Assembly: GCA_947172415.1 (NCBI GenBank)
Contig: OX359190.1
Coordinates: forward strand, 2,604,001-2,668,000
Length of the DNA: 64,000 nt
DNA from: Chondrosia reniformis
Lineage: Eukaryota > Porifera > Demospongiae > Chondrillida > Chondrillidae
Direction of reading: 5' to 3'
Position numbers and translations under genes: made by a program. This document shows positions 31,601 to 48,700 of the stretch, one piece after another (positions within the stretch are counted from its first letter, which is position 1; each line of letters opens with the position of its first letter). Below the pieces are notes generated by a model. It was not told the origin of the DNA and made no database searches. It was given only the letters and a program-made list of their open reading frames with translations.

Positions 31601-33871
31601 CTCTTACACTTACTTCAACAAGGTAAACCTGATTAATGAGCTTAGTAGTTCCCAAGATCAACGAATGGTTTAAGTAATCATCATAAACTTAGTAACTTTA
31701 AAAACTTAGTAATCATAAGATCTAGACGTTGACGACTATTTTTCACTGGTAAAATGGCCGACTTTTGGCTACCAAATAAAACTTCGTAGCAATTTACTCA
31801 AATTGTTTAGCAGTTTATTAATTGTGTTTATTCATTATGCGCTCCTGCAACATCTTATAACTAATCACACGAACGTACACAGGAGGAGCAATTAATATTC
31901 TGCAAATTACACGCAAAAAAAACGTTTTACAACTTGGCACTTTTATAAAACGTACACACTCTACTTTCTCCTTCAAATGCAAAGAGAGGATGATACAAGA
32001 AGACTTCTAACAGTCCCCGTTAGTGGAAACAAGTTAACACTTAAACTCGTGAAAACGTTCGTAGGACACACTCGTACGAGAACTTAAAGCAATACAAGTC
32101 TTGTTAGCATTGACACACGCTTCGTGTACACTGAGCGCACAAGTTAGGTGACTCTAACGAAGGAAATAAAACCTTCTAATGTTTCTATTTGAAGGAGAAA
32201 GTGCACACGAAGCGTGCAACGAATGTTAACAAGACTTGTAATACTTTAATGTAATGTTTTGTAATTAAATAAGTTACTAACCTCAACTGCAATATCGTAC
32301 TGCACAGCTCTTGTCTCATATTCTCCTCCAGATTCTCCTCCAATGGTGAGAAAAGTAGTTCCGTTGAGGGAAGCCGTACAGGTGTTGTCATTAGACGTTT
32401 CTTTACTAATTTGTGTCCACTTCTTCTTCTCGAAAATAAAGATTCCTCTTGGACCTACTAGGACTGGTAGGGTGCTGTATTGTAAAAGTGAACTCCTCAA
32501 TGGTGCATTCTCGAGCTGTTTCCAGTGATGTACTTCATTATTGGTAAGTGAAGCCATAAAATTCTTTTTATTCATTCTCCAAAAATATCCATAAAACCAG
32601 TAGTAGATGTAAATGTATTCACCACACAATGCCATGTGGTGATCTGATAATGGTCGAGGAAGTTTCAGATTCGACTGGATCCACTTTCTATTCTTAATAT
32701 CCAGGAATTCAATTGTGTCTTTTCCTGCTCCTTCTCCTCCAGACACAATTACTAAGTCTCCAATAGCAAGAACACCTGGCCAGTATCGGGCAGTGTGCAT
32801 TGGAGGATATAGCTCTAACCATTCTTCACCTGTCCATGTCACTAGCTTGTTTGTAGGAGTGCCATGAGTGTCTCCACCTCCTATCAGAGTTAACTGATCT
32901 TTTATGATGGTGGCTCCACTGTAAGAACACGGAGATGGAGGTAGTGTTGACCATTTCTTCGTTAGTACATTGTATACCTGAACGATCCGTTCAGATGCTT
33001 CATTTTTACAGATAAATACTCTTTCGTTAATTGTAACTGCTTTTCCGAATTCAGTTCCAATAGCTGCTTCCGGTATTTCAGTTGATTTAAGGAAGTGACC
33101 TCCTCCAGCTGTCAAGAGGTCACTTTGAAATACCTAATTAGAGACAAGAAAGAACAGATAATATTCACTGTTTGGAGGAACTGAATGACCAAGTTCTGTA
33201 GCAGCTTATTGCAAGAACACTTTGAGGTCTGTAAGTGCCGTAAATCTTCTTCTCTAAATATTCTTAACGTGCATGCATGGCTCATAGTTTAATAATGCTC
33301 ATATTTTAAACATTATAACGTTTACAGTGACAAGCTAATTGCCACCAGTAGAGTAACAGAATGGTTATTCAGTTACGGAAAGATTACGAATCAGTTCCTC
33401 GCTTTCTAACTTGTCCCCTAAAAGGATATGAATCGCGTATGTCTCTTCGCTCTATAGTTGACTGGTTTGGTTTAGGTTTTACACGGACCCAACAACTGTA
33501 ATTGAAGTACACGAGCCAGCCAAGTATTCCTTTCTAGACAAACCCAATCGAACGGAAACTAGTCTCTGAATGTATGCCAATTAGTCCCGACAGGTTCACT
33601 TAAAATATCTATTCTACCATTAGTTCTAATTACTTATTCTACTTTACTTCTGGCTAATTACTTAAGCTTGTTAGCCACAGAGCCAGTTACTTACAATATC
33701 TACATTATAAACATCTGTAGCTAATTACCTGCTTAAGTTTGGCTATTATCTCAAACCAAGCGAGTTTTAATTTTGGCACTGAATTCGGACCAGTAATAGT
33801 TAACGCTCCCATAAACTGCTTTAGTTAACAAGAGACCTATTAAGTAAACTTACGTTCTCCACGTTCATCAT
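25653..33871 (-). CDS. Kelch-Roc(GTPase)-COR-CARD protein, copy 2
   Basis: The exons are 33854-33871, 32282-33133, 26502-28841, 26096-26201 and 25653-25969 (1,210 aa, no internal stop). The 2,340-nt GTPase-COR exon differs from copy 1 at only about nine residues, including ASKTTM for ASETTK and LKHN for RQHN. The Kelch exon differs at about 36 residues plus small indels. The first Kelch GG doublet is lost: VYGGKCGNKA in copy 1 is represented here by ICKNEA. The P-loop GGPRVGKTS, DTGGQ and the CARD-like tail (NVPDNWKEMIQSKHWLYLL) are intact. The long intron has no transposon and shows the piggyBac empty site. Promoter motifs match copy 1. Confidence 0.75.
28842..32281. other. Kelch-GTPase intron, copy 2
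   Basis: It holds no recognised gene. It contains a tandem duplication of about 57 bp (29772-29887) around the piggyBac target site, and the two diverged direct-repeat blocks at about 30953-31325 and 31855-32245. Confidence 0.6.
29772..29887. repeat. Tandem duplication of about 57 bp
   Basis: AAGTTGTGTTTATAAACAAA and the following ATTAAAAGGTCA occur twice. In unit 1 the piggyBac inserted at the TTAA between the two copies. Unit 3 has only one copy. Confidence 0.8.
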
Positions 33872-33977
33872 CCTCAGCAATGCAAACAAAAGGAAAAACT
33901 GAAAACTTAGCAAATACTTTACTGACCGCACTGTTACTATATGCCGTTACTATAACGACCGTATTCCTTATTTAACT

Positions 33978-34068
33978 ATTGGCGGCAGATCTGAGTGTTT
34001 TCCCGCTATTCTTGGGGGGAAAACACTTCCGAATAAAGTAAGATAATACATTTCGAAATGTTTATATA
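33978..34068 (-). promoter_or_regulatory. Promoter region of Kelch-GTPase-CARD copy 2
   Basis: CCAAT (33982-33978), inverted repeat (33995-34004 and 34017-34026), palindrome 34048-34061 and TATATAAA (34068-34061), in the same order and spacing as copy 1. Confidence 0.5.
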
Positions 34069-34139
34069 GCAAACACTATATTGACTCAATCAAGCCTCAA
34101 CAAACTGCATCCTTCAATTTAAAGACATTCAATTTGTTG

Positions 34140-36560
34140 TACTTGGAACATGTAGAGATTGTGCTGCAGTGGTGTGTCTGGTGAACAAGGAGCTCCTGTA
34201 TTGGTTGGTAGTAGTGGTCCCCAGAGGTCAGACTGGAGAACAAGATCAGGATATGGCAAGGATGGCTGACCTTTAAGTTGTACTTAACATGAGGATAGGG
34301 AATGAGATTCCCAGTTTATTGTCCCTGCCAAATGTACTTTCTTGTCTGCGGCACATTCAAGTATGATCACATATCTAATCTACTGCACCACCTCAATGAT
34401 TTAATTCTCCTCCATGCAGCCGTTATGTAAGGTAAAGCTTGTCCTGTTTTCTGGATCGTAGGAACTAGTTCTAGCTATCTATGTAAAGAGTGTATAAAGG
34501 TGTTCAAAGATTCAACTACTTTACAGCATTACAAAGTAACAAGTGGAATGTCAGTTTCCAAGTGATGAAGGACACAGCTTCTCCTTTGTGGTACAGCTAC
34601 CAGTGTAACTAGTTGAGACACTCGGCAATGACAATGAGGTCGCCTCAGCTGGTGACTACAAGTGCACCTCTGTACAGGGACCAGCAGGACTCTAATTACT
34701 CAGAGATAGGATTCTTGACTAATCCCATTGGTGCTACAGGGATCATTTGAAATCTACCTTTTAACCTGTGGAAATGTACGTACAATACATTATTTTATGA
34801 TTTGATAATATGATGTATGAAATTTACTTGTACACAGATGCTCTTCCAGTTTTTATCTAGTTAAGTGTCCTATATGATTATATTCCTTTGGATTAGTGTT
34901 GCTTTAGTGAGGTATTGTTGTGTCTGCATGTTACACTAAAGGACCTTAATTACTCAGAGATAGCATTCTTGACTAGACTCTCTAGCCAGTGGAGGTCACT
35001 TGTTCAGGGAGGGTAGTTGTTTTGTGAGGTCTACATTCCATAGGATCTTAATGAGGAAGTACTATTCCCATGAATAACATTATGAGAGTCCCTATTCATA
35101 TGGTAATGTTATTCATTTGTTCTCCTTCCCTGCAGGGTACAAGTGTGCCATTGTCATAATACTAGACCTGAAGGCATACTTATGATTGGTAACTATACAA
35201 CTTAAAACAGGTCCAAGTGTGTTTAATCTGTTACCATGGCTACATAAGTCAATTCATGTTGTGTCTTTAGTTGCAGGGAGCTGAGGGTCCCATTGGTGCT
35301 ACGGGAATAAGAGGTGATCTTGGTGCACCAGTAAGCTGTCATACATACAAAGTATTATCATGTAAATGTCTGACTGTCCATTGTATAAAGTGACTGCATT
35401 GCTATGACTGTAGGGTCTGACAGGAGGTCAAGGTCCTGCTGGAAATCCAGGAGATGATGGAGCAGCAGGACGTGTGAGACTCCAAGGAGACGGAGGTGCA
35501 AGAGGAGGGTCTGGAGATGGTGGACCTACGGGAGCCCAAGGACCTAATGGTAGTGATGGTGGTCTAATAGGGCTTAAAGGTGCTAGGGGAATGTGTGGTG
35601 AGCCAGGAGATGTTGGAGAAATGGGTGATGCTGGAGATGTGGGTGTAGAAGGAAATGTTGGTCTCCCTGGTCCACAAGGACCTGCTGTAAGTATATGTGT
35701 GGAATGTATTGCTGATTTTTGATAGTATTTGATGACTTGTACAGTGTTGCACACTCTGTATAATATTAATATTCTTTTTTACACTCTATGATGCATAATT
35801 ATTAGACTGTCATCAACTAGAGTGCTCTTCTCCCTATTACTGTACAGGGCAGTGAGGGTGGACCTGGTTTAGCTGGAGGTGAAGGGCTATGGGTGATGAT
35901 GGAACAGTGGGAAGTGCTGGTCCCCAAGGTGCCCAAGGAGAACCAGGTGACATGGGTCCAGTGGGTCCACAAGGCTTCCGAGGTGCTGATGGATGGCCAG
36001 GTCGTGAAGTGTAAGTAAACCTCTATGTTGGAGAACTGGATGATGCTGGAGATGTGGGAGTTTAACAGGAAATGTTCATCTCCCTGGTCCAAAAGGACCT
36101 GCTATAAGTATATGTGTCAAATGTATTGCTGAAATGCATTGCTGATCTTTGATAGTTAGTGTTGTACACTCTGTAATATAATAAGAATTCCTTTTGCATA
36201 ATTATTAAACTAGTCCTTTCTTCAAAACTTGTCTGAAATATATAGTTAGTGAGCTAGTATGCTGTGTGGTGTACCTCCATTGCTATATATATGTGGTGTG
36301 CTATATGTAGTGACCCCACTGGTCCAACTGGTGGTTCTGGTGAATGTGAACCTGGTGGAGAACACGGAACTGGGGGTTCATCTGGACCAAGTGTAGCAAG
36401 AGGTCAGGCGGGTGACCATGGCAACCATGGAGCTGATGGTAATCGTGGAGAACACATTGTCAGGGAGATCCTGAAGACACTGGTGCAAGAGGTCCTCCTG
36501 GACCACCAGGTCCATCTGTATGGTCCACCTGGAGACATTGGTGCAAGAGGTCACATATAT
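34140..36560 (+). pseudogene. Collagen-like block, unit 3
   Basis: Exons are 35271-35330, 35414-35686, 35848-36010 and 36311-36560. The 35414-35686 exon is fully open (AGA at 35501 where unit 2 has TGA). The one-base frame change in exon 35848-36010 and the double frame change in exon 36311-36560 remain. The 34140-35270 interval holds only weak Gly-rich traces. It shares its upstream flank with the promoter of Kelch gene copy 2, which is divergent. Confidence 0.65.
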
Positions 36561-36637
36561 GTAAGTTAAATGCTGATTCGGACCTTATTTAAAGAACTCT
36601 TATTTCTATTGCTCAATAACTAGACAATTTATCATGA

Positions 36638-41505
<4,868 letters not shown>

Positions 41506-41554
41506 AAATATACTAATCTTATTAAGTAAGTGTACATAAATGACTACATATATA

Positions 41555-41755
41555 TATATAACTATATATGGTAGCCTTAAGTGGCCGTGGCTTAATGCGT
41601 CGGGCTATGTACCTGGGCGGACGGCCTGTTAACCTTAAGTGGCGATAGTTTATACGTGTCCAGGTATAGCCCTGTGCCCCTTAACCACTTTTGGTTTGCT
41701 TTTATACATTCATTGTAAGCATGGGCACTCTAATAATAATAAAAATATATAACCA
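41555..41755. mobile_element. Possible SINE-like insertion
   Basis: About 195 bp is present only in unit 3, near the site where units 1 and 4 carry the MITE. TGGCTTAATGCG resembles a tRNA-type A box. The segment ends in a short AATAATAATAAAA tail. No convincing B box or target duplication was found, so the class is uncertain. Confidence 0.35.
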
Positions 41756-42208
41756 TTGTTTCATTGTTGATTTATGAGGTGTTAATTGATACTATGTCGA
41801 CTATATAGGGTAGCCATGTTTTTTGACCATCCCTAATTAAAGTGTACTACTGTTTATAATGTAGTTAAAGGCCATATCAATTTTATGTTACTATGTCACT
41901 TTATTCTTTTGCATTCCACACCTATTCCCATATAAACGTTATAAATGTGTATAAAATTCATTCATTCTATGCATAATGCGTACGTACATATAAACCGTTG
42001 TATATGTATGTATACATAATAGAAATTCTTTCAATCCCATGTATCTTGCTGACATGATTACATGATTTCTTGTTTTACTCACATATATATCCTTTCAGAA
42101 TGCACACTCTATTTAAATGGTCTGAATTTGGAATTATTGTAATGATTGCAATTTATTTACTGTACGTAGATGTTGCAACTTCTCAGTTTGCCTATACACA
42201 GCAAATTA

Positions 42209-42251
42209 ATGAAGAGTTTGTCTTAAATCCAAGAGACAGACAATCTCTGAT
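42209..42251 (+). promoter_or_regulatory. SECIS element, SELENOO unit 3
   Basis: ATGA (42209), AAA loop and TGAT (42248-42251) are kept. The changed loop bases (CCAAG for CTATG) do not touch the core. The lower helix is altered by a deletion after GAGAGG. This exon is open in one frame here (42070-42276), but homologous copies have stops, so it is 3' UTR. Confidence 0.78.
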
Positions 42252-42728
42252 GTTGAGAGGTGTTAAGCTTCACTAAATAGCAACTTATTATTATTATTAT
42301 TATTAAGTAATTATAAGAAATGTGAATATCTATTATTAAACAGTGGTGATAAGTAGCTATATAACGTATATCTCAAAATTTTGAAATATTGTGTCCTAAA
42401 TATTGTTCAAATTCATGATCAGTGAAGCTTACAATTATGTCACTATAATACCACAGATCATAATTTTGCAATTGGTGTGAAAATCACCAATTCACCAAAA
42501 TAAATTCTCCCCCAATATTTCCGGTTGTCCACCAATATTTATAACTATGTAGTATAATGAGAACTGCTACAAACTTCATCCAAAATTATATACCATAGTA
42601 TAATACCAACTATAGTAGCTATATACAAATGTATTTTGAATTTTCAAAATGTATTACACACATACGTATATAGGTAATGTACCAAATACTAAATACTAAA
42701 GGGTTATTTGTATAAATGTAAAAATAAG

Positions 42729-45700
42729 TTAAAGGGGGAAATCCTCTTTCAGTTTCTCAAGAATCTCTTCATGAATCGGATAATCATGTGATGTCTGCTG
42801 GAGTACTTTACCAAACACACACAAGCTCTCCGCTGTACCAGTGGTCAACAGGTGGAGAAGGAAGATACTGTTTGCCTCCTCTGTGTTGTTTGCCTTCCCA
42901 ATCTTTTGATAGACCTGGAAAGTGATTAGTGGCTTTCCATCCACTCCCTGGAAGAGGTGATTCACTATCTTGTCAACAGAGAGGTTGTCCAACAGGTAGA
43001 GCCAATGTTTGGATTGTATCGTTTCTCTCCAATTGTCTGGAACATCTACACAGCACAAAATTACAATAATGATTACACAATCATGAGAGGTAGTCAACTG
43101 AACATAAATTCAAATGCTTCTGGTACACATTTTAGTATATACACAGTGAATATGCACTCACTCTGCTTCCTGGTGCCTCCAGTAGCAACTTTACATTCTC
43201 CAGAAAAGGACTCTTTATAGAGAAGGAACTGGTCTCCATCAAATTCCACTTTACCAGCCACACCCAACTATACAGAAGAAGAAAAAATATTACTTATTGG
43301 ACTAAAAGAATACTAACATTTAATACACTTTAATTAATGTAACATAGTACAGTTATTGTTGTACAGTCTAATTAGCTACTACTACATATACTCTATTTGG
43401 TTTCAATTAATAGTTGCCATATAAACTTACACAACTGGTGTCATTGTCCTGTTCCTTTGCAACCCAAACAGACTCTCTTGGAGTTAGTCTAGTCGGCTTG
43501 TTCAGTCTGGTACACAGACCCTTTCTCCGGTTGACAGCTTCAAATCGCAGAAGATGCAAACTGGAGCCCTCACAATTCTGGTGACTGCAAATGACCCCGT
43601 CCTCTAAAGTGGCTTTCTCTTTGACAAGAAACTCTGCTCCAAATACTACCTCACTCACATAACAAATGCGTTCGTACATCTCCCTTCTGATGTGCCTGCA
43701 GAGCTCAGTCAAGGAGGGCTCTGTGTTAGGAAAGTCCTCAGGAACCAACAGTTGGAGTTGAATGAGGTCTTCCTTTTGGGAAAGAGCAATGTGGGCATCT
43801 TCTTGTGTGAAAATGAACTGTGTACAGCCTGATTGCTTGTGATAGTAATTCCACTGCTTTCCTCTCAGCTGGACTGGGCTCACGTCCTCCTCCTTGAGTG
43901 CTTGTCTTCCACTTGCAATATCCACAGCCAGTCTGTGGAATAGACCAGTCGGTACACAGCTGTACCTGTTCAATTTGTTGGAACCAAATGAGAAAGTGAA
44001 TCCCAAAGTGGCCACAGATGCTTCGGGTAGATCGATCTGCCTTTCAGGAAGAGCTGCTGGAATAAAGTAACATATCTTCTCTGTCATTTTGGCTGCAATA
44101 CCAATTTTTACCAGGACCTCCAGGAGCCATCTTGTTGGGATGTCAGCATTGATATCTAGCTGTTGAAACAAGGGCTCAGAAATAGCTTCAGTAATCACGC
44201 CATTTTCAATGAATCTGCATAGTTGTGGACTTGAAGATTCAATTGGGCCATACTGGACTGATAGCACTTTGGAGATTTCTTTGTACAGAAAGGTTGCATC
44301 TGTACAGATCCACTGCTCTTTGTACTCACTCTCACTCAGGTCAAAGTACAAATAGAACCCAAGGCAATGAAACAGGTTCAGCAGTGTAAGGAATTGTCCG
44401 TCAGCATCTACCGGTTGGATGTATTTGCATCGGAGGCAAAACTTTTTCAGTTCTGTGAACTTCCACATCTTCCTTTTTACACTAGATGTGATTAGTTGCA
44501 GGCAGAACCAAATTTTTGGGACCTTCAGTGTCAATGGGTAGTTGGCGTCTGAAAGTAGAGAACGAAGGACATTTACAGCTTTACGAGTGTGCTCCTGCAG
44601 TTTGCTGTCTCCCTGTAGCTGACTGTCCACTACAAAGTAGCTACCAACACCTTCGTAGACAACTGCTTTTGGGGGGAAAACCCTGTTGCCATCATAAGGC
44701 TTGTTGTCCATTTCCTCTAAAACCTTCTTGTTGTCGTCCAGTAGAGCTTTCTCAGCTTCAGGATCTTCAGGAAGATGGGAAAGATGAGTGCCAACAAGGA
44801 AAATGCGAAGTTGGGGCTCATTAGGCATGTCAAATGCTTTCAACTGCCGCTTGCTCTTCATTGACATTGTGTAGGCAGCTGTAATTGACTCCTTCATCAA
44901 TTCCCAGGTTGAACGGCTGTTGGCTCTCTTCTCTTCAGTGGCTCCATCTCGACAAAAAGCATTGACATACGGATCTTTCAACCTCTCTGAAGCTTTAAAG
45001 ACATGCAGAAAGTTGCAGGGAAAGTCCAGGAGGAGTGGAAGGACATTCTGAAAGGAGGGCTGGCCTCCTGTGTCAAGGAGGTAAATGAATGTACACTTCT
45101 TTTCATCAAATTCTGCTTCAGTGGAGAGATTGTGCTTCAGCAGGAACCTGTCTCTGGCTTGCTCCAACAGCTCTAGTGGGTCTTGCACTGCTAAAGCCTC
45201 AGTGGTAACATGTCTAGGAGGAGAAGGGGAATTGGAGACAGCGGTTGGCAGCTTGGTCGTCTCACTGGCTACATCTGTTGTCGTGGTGATACCATCAGGT
45301 AAAGTGGCATCATTAGATGAAGCCTGTGGAAGAGAGGCAGGTGGGGTTTCTAGAGTGCCGCCTGGAAAGACCTCCCTTTTCTCCATTTTAACCTTTGAAA
45401 TAAGCTGCCCTAGCTTTTCATCTGTTAAAACTTTCCAGGAAGAACCAACTGCCAAACATTTAATGAAATCATACTTCTCTTCCTCTCCCTGGCTCCCCTT
45501 CCCCTGGCCTTCCTCTCCCTGGCTCCCCTTCCCCTGGCCTTCCTCTCCCTGGCTCCCCTTCCCTTGGCCTTCCTCTCCCTGGCTCCCCTTCCCCTGGCCT
45601 TCCTCTCCCTGGCTCCCCTTCCCCTGGCCTTCCTCTCCCTGGCTCCCCTTCCCCTGGCCTTCCTCTCCCTGGCTCCCTTTACCCTGGCCTTCCTCTTCCT

Positions 45701-48700
45701 GGCTCCCATTCCCCTGGCCTTCCACTCCCTGGCTCCCTTTCCCCTGGCTTTCCACTCCCTGGCTCCCCTTCCCCTGGCTTTCCATTCTCTGCTTTTTTTC
45801 TCTCTGGTATTCCTCCAACCGATCTGCTCTTCCTTTTGTGTCTCCATTGTCAGCAATGGTGGCCACTTCAGGAGCTTCAAGCACTCCAGTGCTAGTTTTG
45901 TCTTCTCTTACTGTGTTGTAGAGCAGGTAGTGCTTCAGCGAGGTTTTACCAACACGCGAGCCTCCTGTGAAGACTGCACGACTAATGTTCACTTCAACTG
46001 AACCATGTCCTTTTATGGCTTCTCCATACCACTTTGGTTCCTGCATGGCATACCAAGAAGAGATAGCTATCATAGACAATTGATATAAAGTGTAATATGT
46101 GTTTACAGTGTAATACACATGCACTTATAATAAGCATATTTGAAGTATTCACTATTCTCACCCACTAAGTCATTCTATGAATAAGCAGTTTCAATCATTA
46201 TCCTAATTCACAGGTTCTCGGTTTATTATTCCTCAACCGCCTGCTACAGTTAACATGTGATTAACCAGAAACTACTTGAAAGTCCTTCTAGACAATCTGT
46301 GGAGTGTCCTAAATAGTTTGGTAATTTCTTTATCAGTTCAACCTTATCTGTTATTTGCTGTATTCAAACTGACGCCAGACATTTTTACCGAATTACATGC
46401 ACATGATATTGAACCTACGTACCTACGTTGGAATGACTTTATGAGAAATGTGACTACTTTTAAATGTGCATTATGTTGTAAACTCATGTATACATGGACT
46501 CTTAATCCAACTAAAAGTACGTAGCTTTCAAACGTCATTTTAATGTTTAAACGGACATGGTTATATTTTCACATTTACATGACACGTATACGTAGGTAAC
46601 GTAATAATGACGGCTTGAAAGACGGCATTGCATGCTAAACGCCTACTAGAATACGTTAAGTACAAGCGTATGAAGATATTAGCTCTTTAGCTGACTGAGC
46701 ATACCTCTTTCTAAATATGGAAGGTGATGACCACTAATTGACTGCGGAATTTCTCCAGGAATGTCGAGAACTGCAACAGTAAATCCGTAGAGAGTCCTCA
46801 GACCCTTTTGGAAGCCGTGATTGCACAATGATTTCATCCTTAACAGGTTAACAATAAACAATAGATTACCCACAAAGGGACAATCTGTATTCATAAACAA
46901 ATATTCCTTTGACAATTCAGTCAGTAGGTCAGTAGGTCAACTAACAAGAAGCATCTTTAGAGAACAATCAATTCAGCCAAGTAATACAGTCAATACCCGA
47001 CATCTCTTCTGAGTGACACATTCATTTGACTTCTGTTTATCTTTCACTTACTTTGAACAAGAAAGACTAAAAACGTGGAAACTATAAAATGATGATTATT
47101 GTACATTTGTACATATGAAAATGCGACACCAGCTAATCTCACAAGCATCAGTCTATCTCCACCACAATCCTGGAGATGCCAATCTGACCATTGAAGAATT
47201 GCAAGCCATATGGTTGGCAACCTTAGATCTGAACTTTTTATGAAGCGCATTCAACGATATGCAGCCAAGATACTGGGTTCAAACCAATATTGGTTTCAGC
47301 GTCATCAGGAGCTTTATGACTTACTGGAACAAAAAGGACCACCAACCTTCTTCTGAGCAGTCAGCCTGCAGATATGTAAGGAATAGCCTGAGCTGCACAA
47401 GCTCATGGCACACCCCAGGAACATCAACTACACACCAAATGAGAGTTCAAGCAGTGATTAACAATCCACACATCACAGATTGGTATTTTTCTTGGAAGTT
47501 GTCAGATTGGATTACTCATTGGTTATACAACACACTTGATGTTGACTGGCATTGGTGTTGTTATGAGTATTAGGCCCGTGGCAGCACATGTGCACATGGC
47601 TGTGCAAAGCTGAAAATTGATCCAGTCTTCATCTGCAAGGGTGAGGCACTGGTATATGCCACTGTTCATCAGGAGTGGAGTCATTCATTGTGGTAACTAA
47701 CCAGTCACAGTATTCCAATGCTTGTGCGCCATGGAAGTGAAGGATATCAATGACACTGAAGATCAAGATTACTGTAACACTATCAATACTGTGCAGAGAC
47801 ACACAAGGTGTAGTCCAGCATATTACCTCCACAAAAAGGTTGGTGAGCAGGACCAGCACTGTCGATTTGATTACCCTCGACCTCTCCAACCAACATCTTC
47901 ACTGCAATTTGAGAAACTCAACGAGGTACACTTGGTGTAATTCTGACTACCAAAAGAAATGATCCTCGAATAAACTCACATAACCGGCTAATGATTCAGC
48001 ATTGGCGTGCAAATGTGGACATGCAGATCATTGTTGATGTTGACGCCTGTGTGAGATACATGGCAAAATATGCTGCCAAAGGTGAACCCAGATCAAAAGC
48101 TCTCTCCTCAGTCTTTCAGTCTTGTGTGGGCTGCTTAGCTGTTGACAGTGACACTTGTTTGGGGTTGCGAATGCTATGGTCAGATCAGTTGGTGAAAGGG
48201 ACTTTAGTGCTCCAGAGACAACACACCAGTTTACCTGTGGTAAGCTGTACTTTCAGCTTTGTTACTGTCTGTCTGGATGGTAGTTACAAACTGAGCAAGG
48301 ATAATCTTGGTGAGCATTCCCTTAAAATGTCAATGTTTGACCACTAAGTAACACATTCTTCTCTCCTTGATATGAACCTCATGGAATTTGTATCCAACTA
48401 CAATGTCACCCACTTAATAGGCTGCAATTCGTTTTAGCCAATCTTTGGCCTAATAGCCGTTTGGCCTAATAACCAGTAGCGTCCTTTATTATAAATAAAT
48501 ATGCTTATAAAATACAGTGGTTTGAATAATATAAAAGTTTAACATGTACATAGTCAATATCTCCTAAAATGGTTAAACAAAGTGCTCTGAGTTTGAGTTT
48601 GAGCAGACAGCTTAGTAACCAACGTTTTCGTGAGCATCGATAGCTGTCCAGTCACGCCTCGGCCTGAATTTGGATGCTCCTCTGTTGTTGGCAACAGAGG

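Noticed and set aside
41555-41755. tRNA gene
   Set aside because: Only an A-box-like motif is present; no acceptor stem, anticodon arm or B box can be formed.
42070-42276. Open frame starting MHTLFKWSEFGIIVMIAIYLLY, a possible small membrane peptide
   Set aside because: Units 1, 2 and 4 have stops in the same frame and the segment contains the SECIS; it is the SELENOO 3' UTR.
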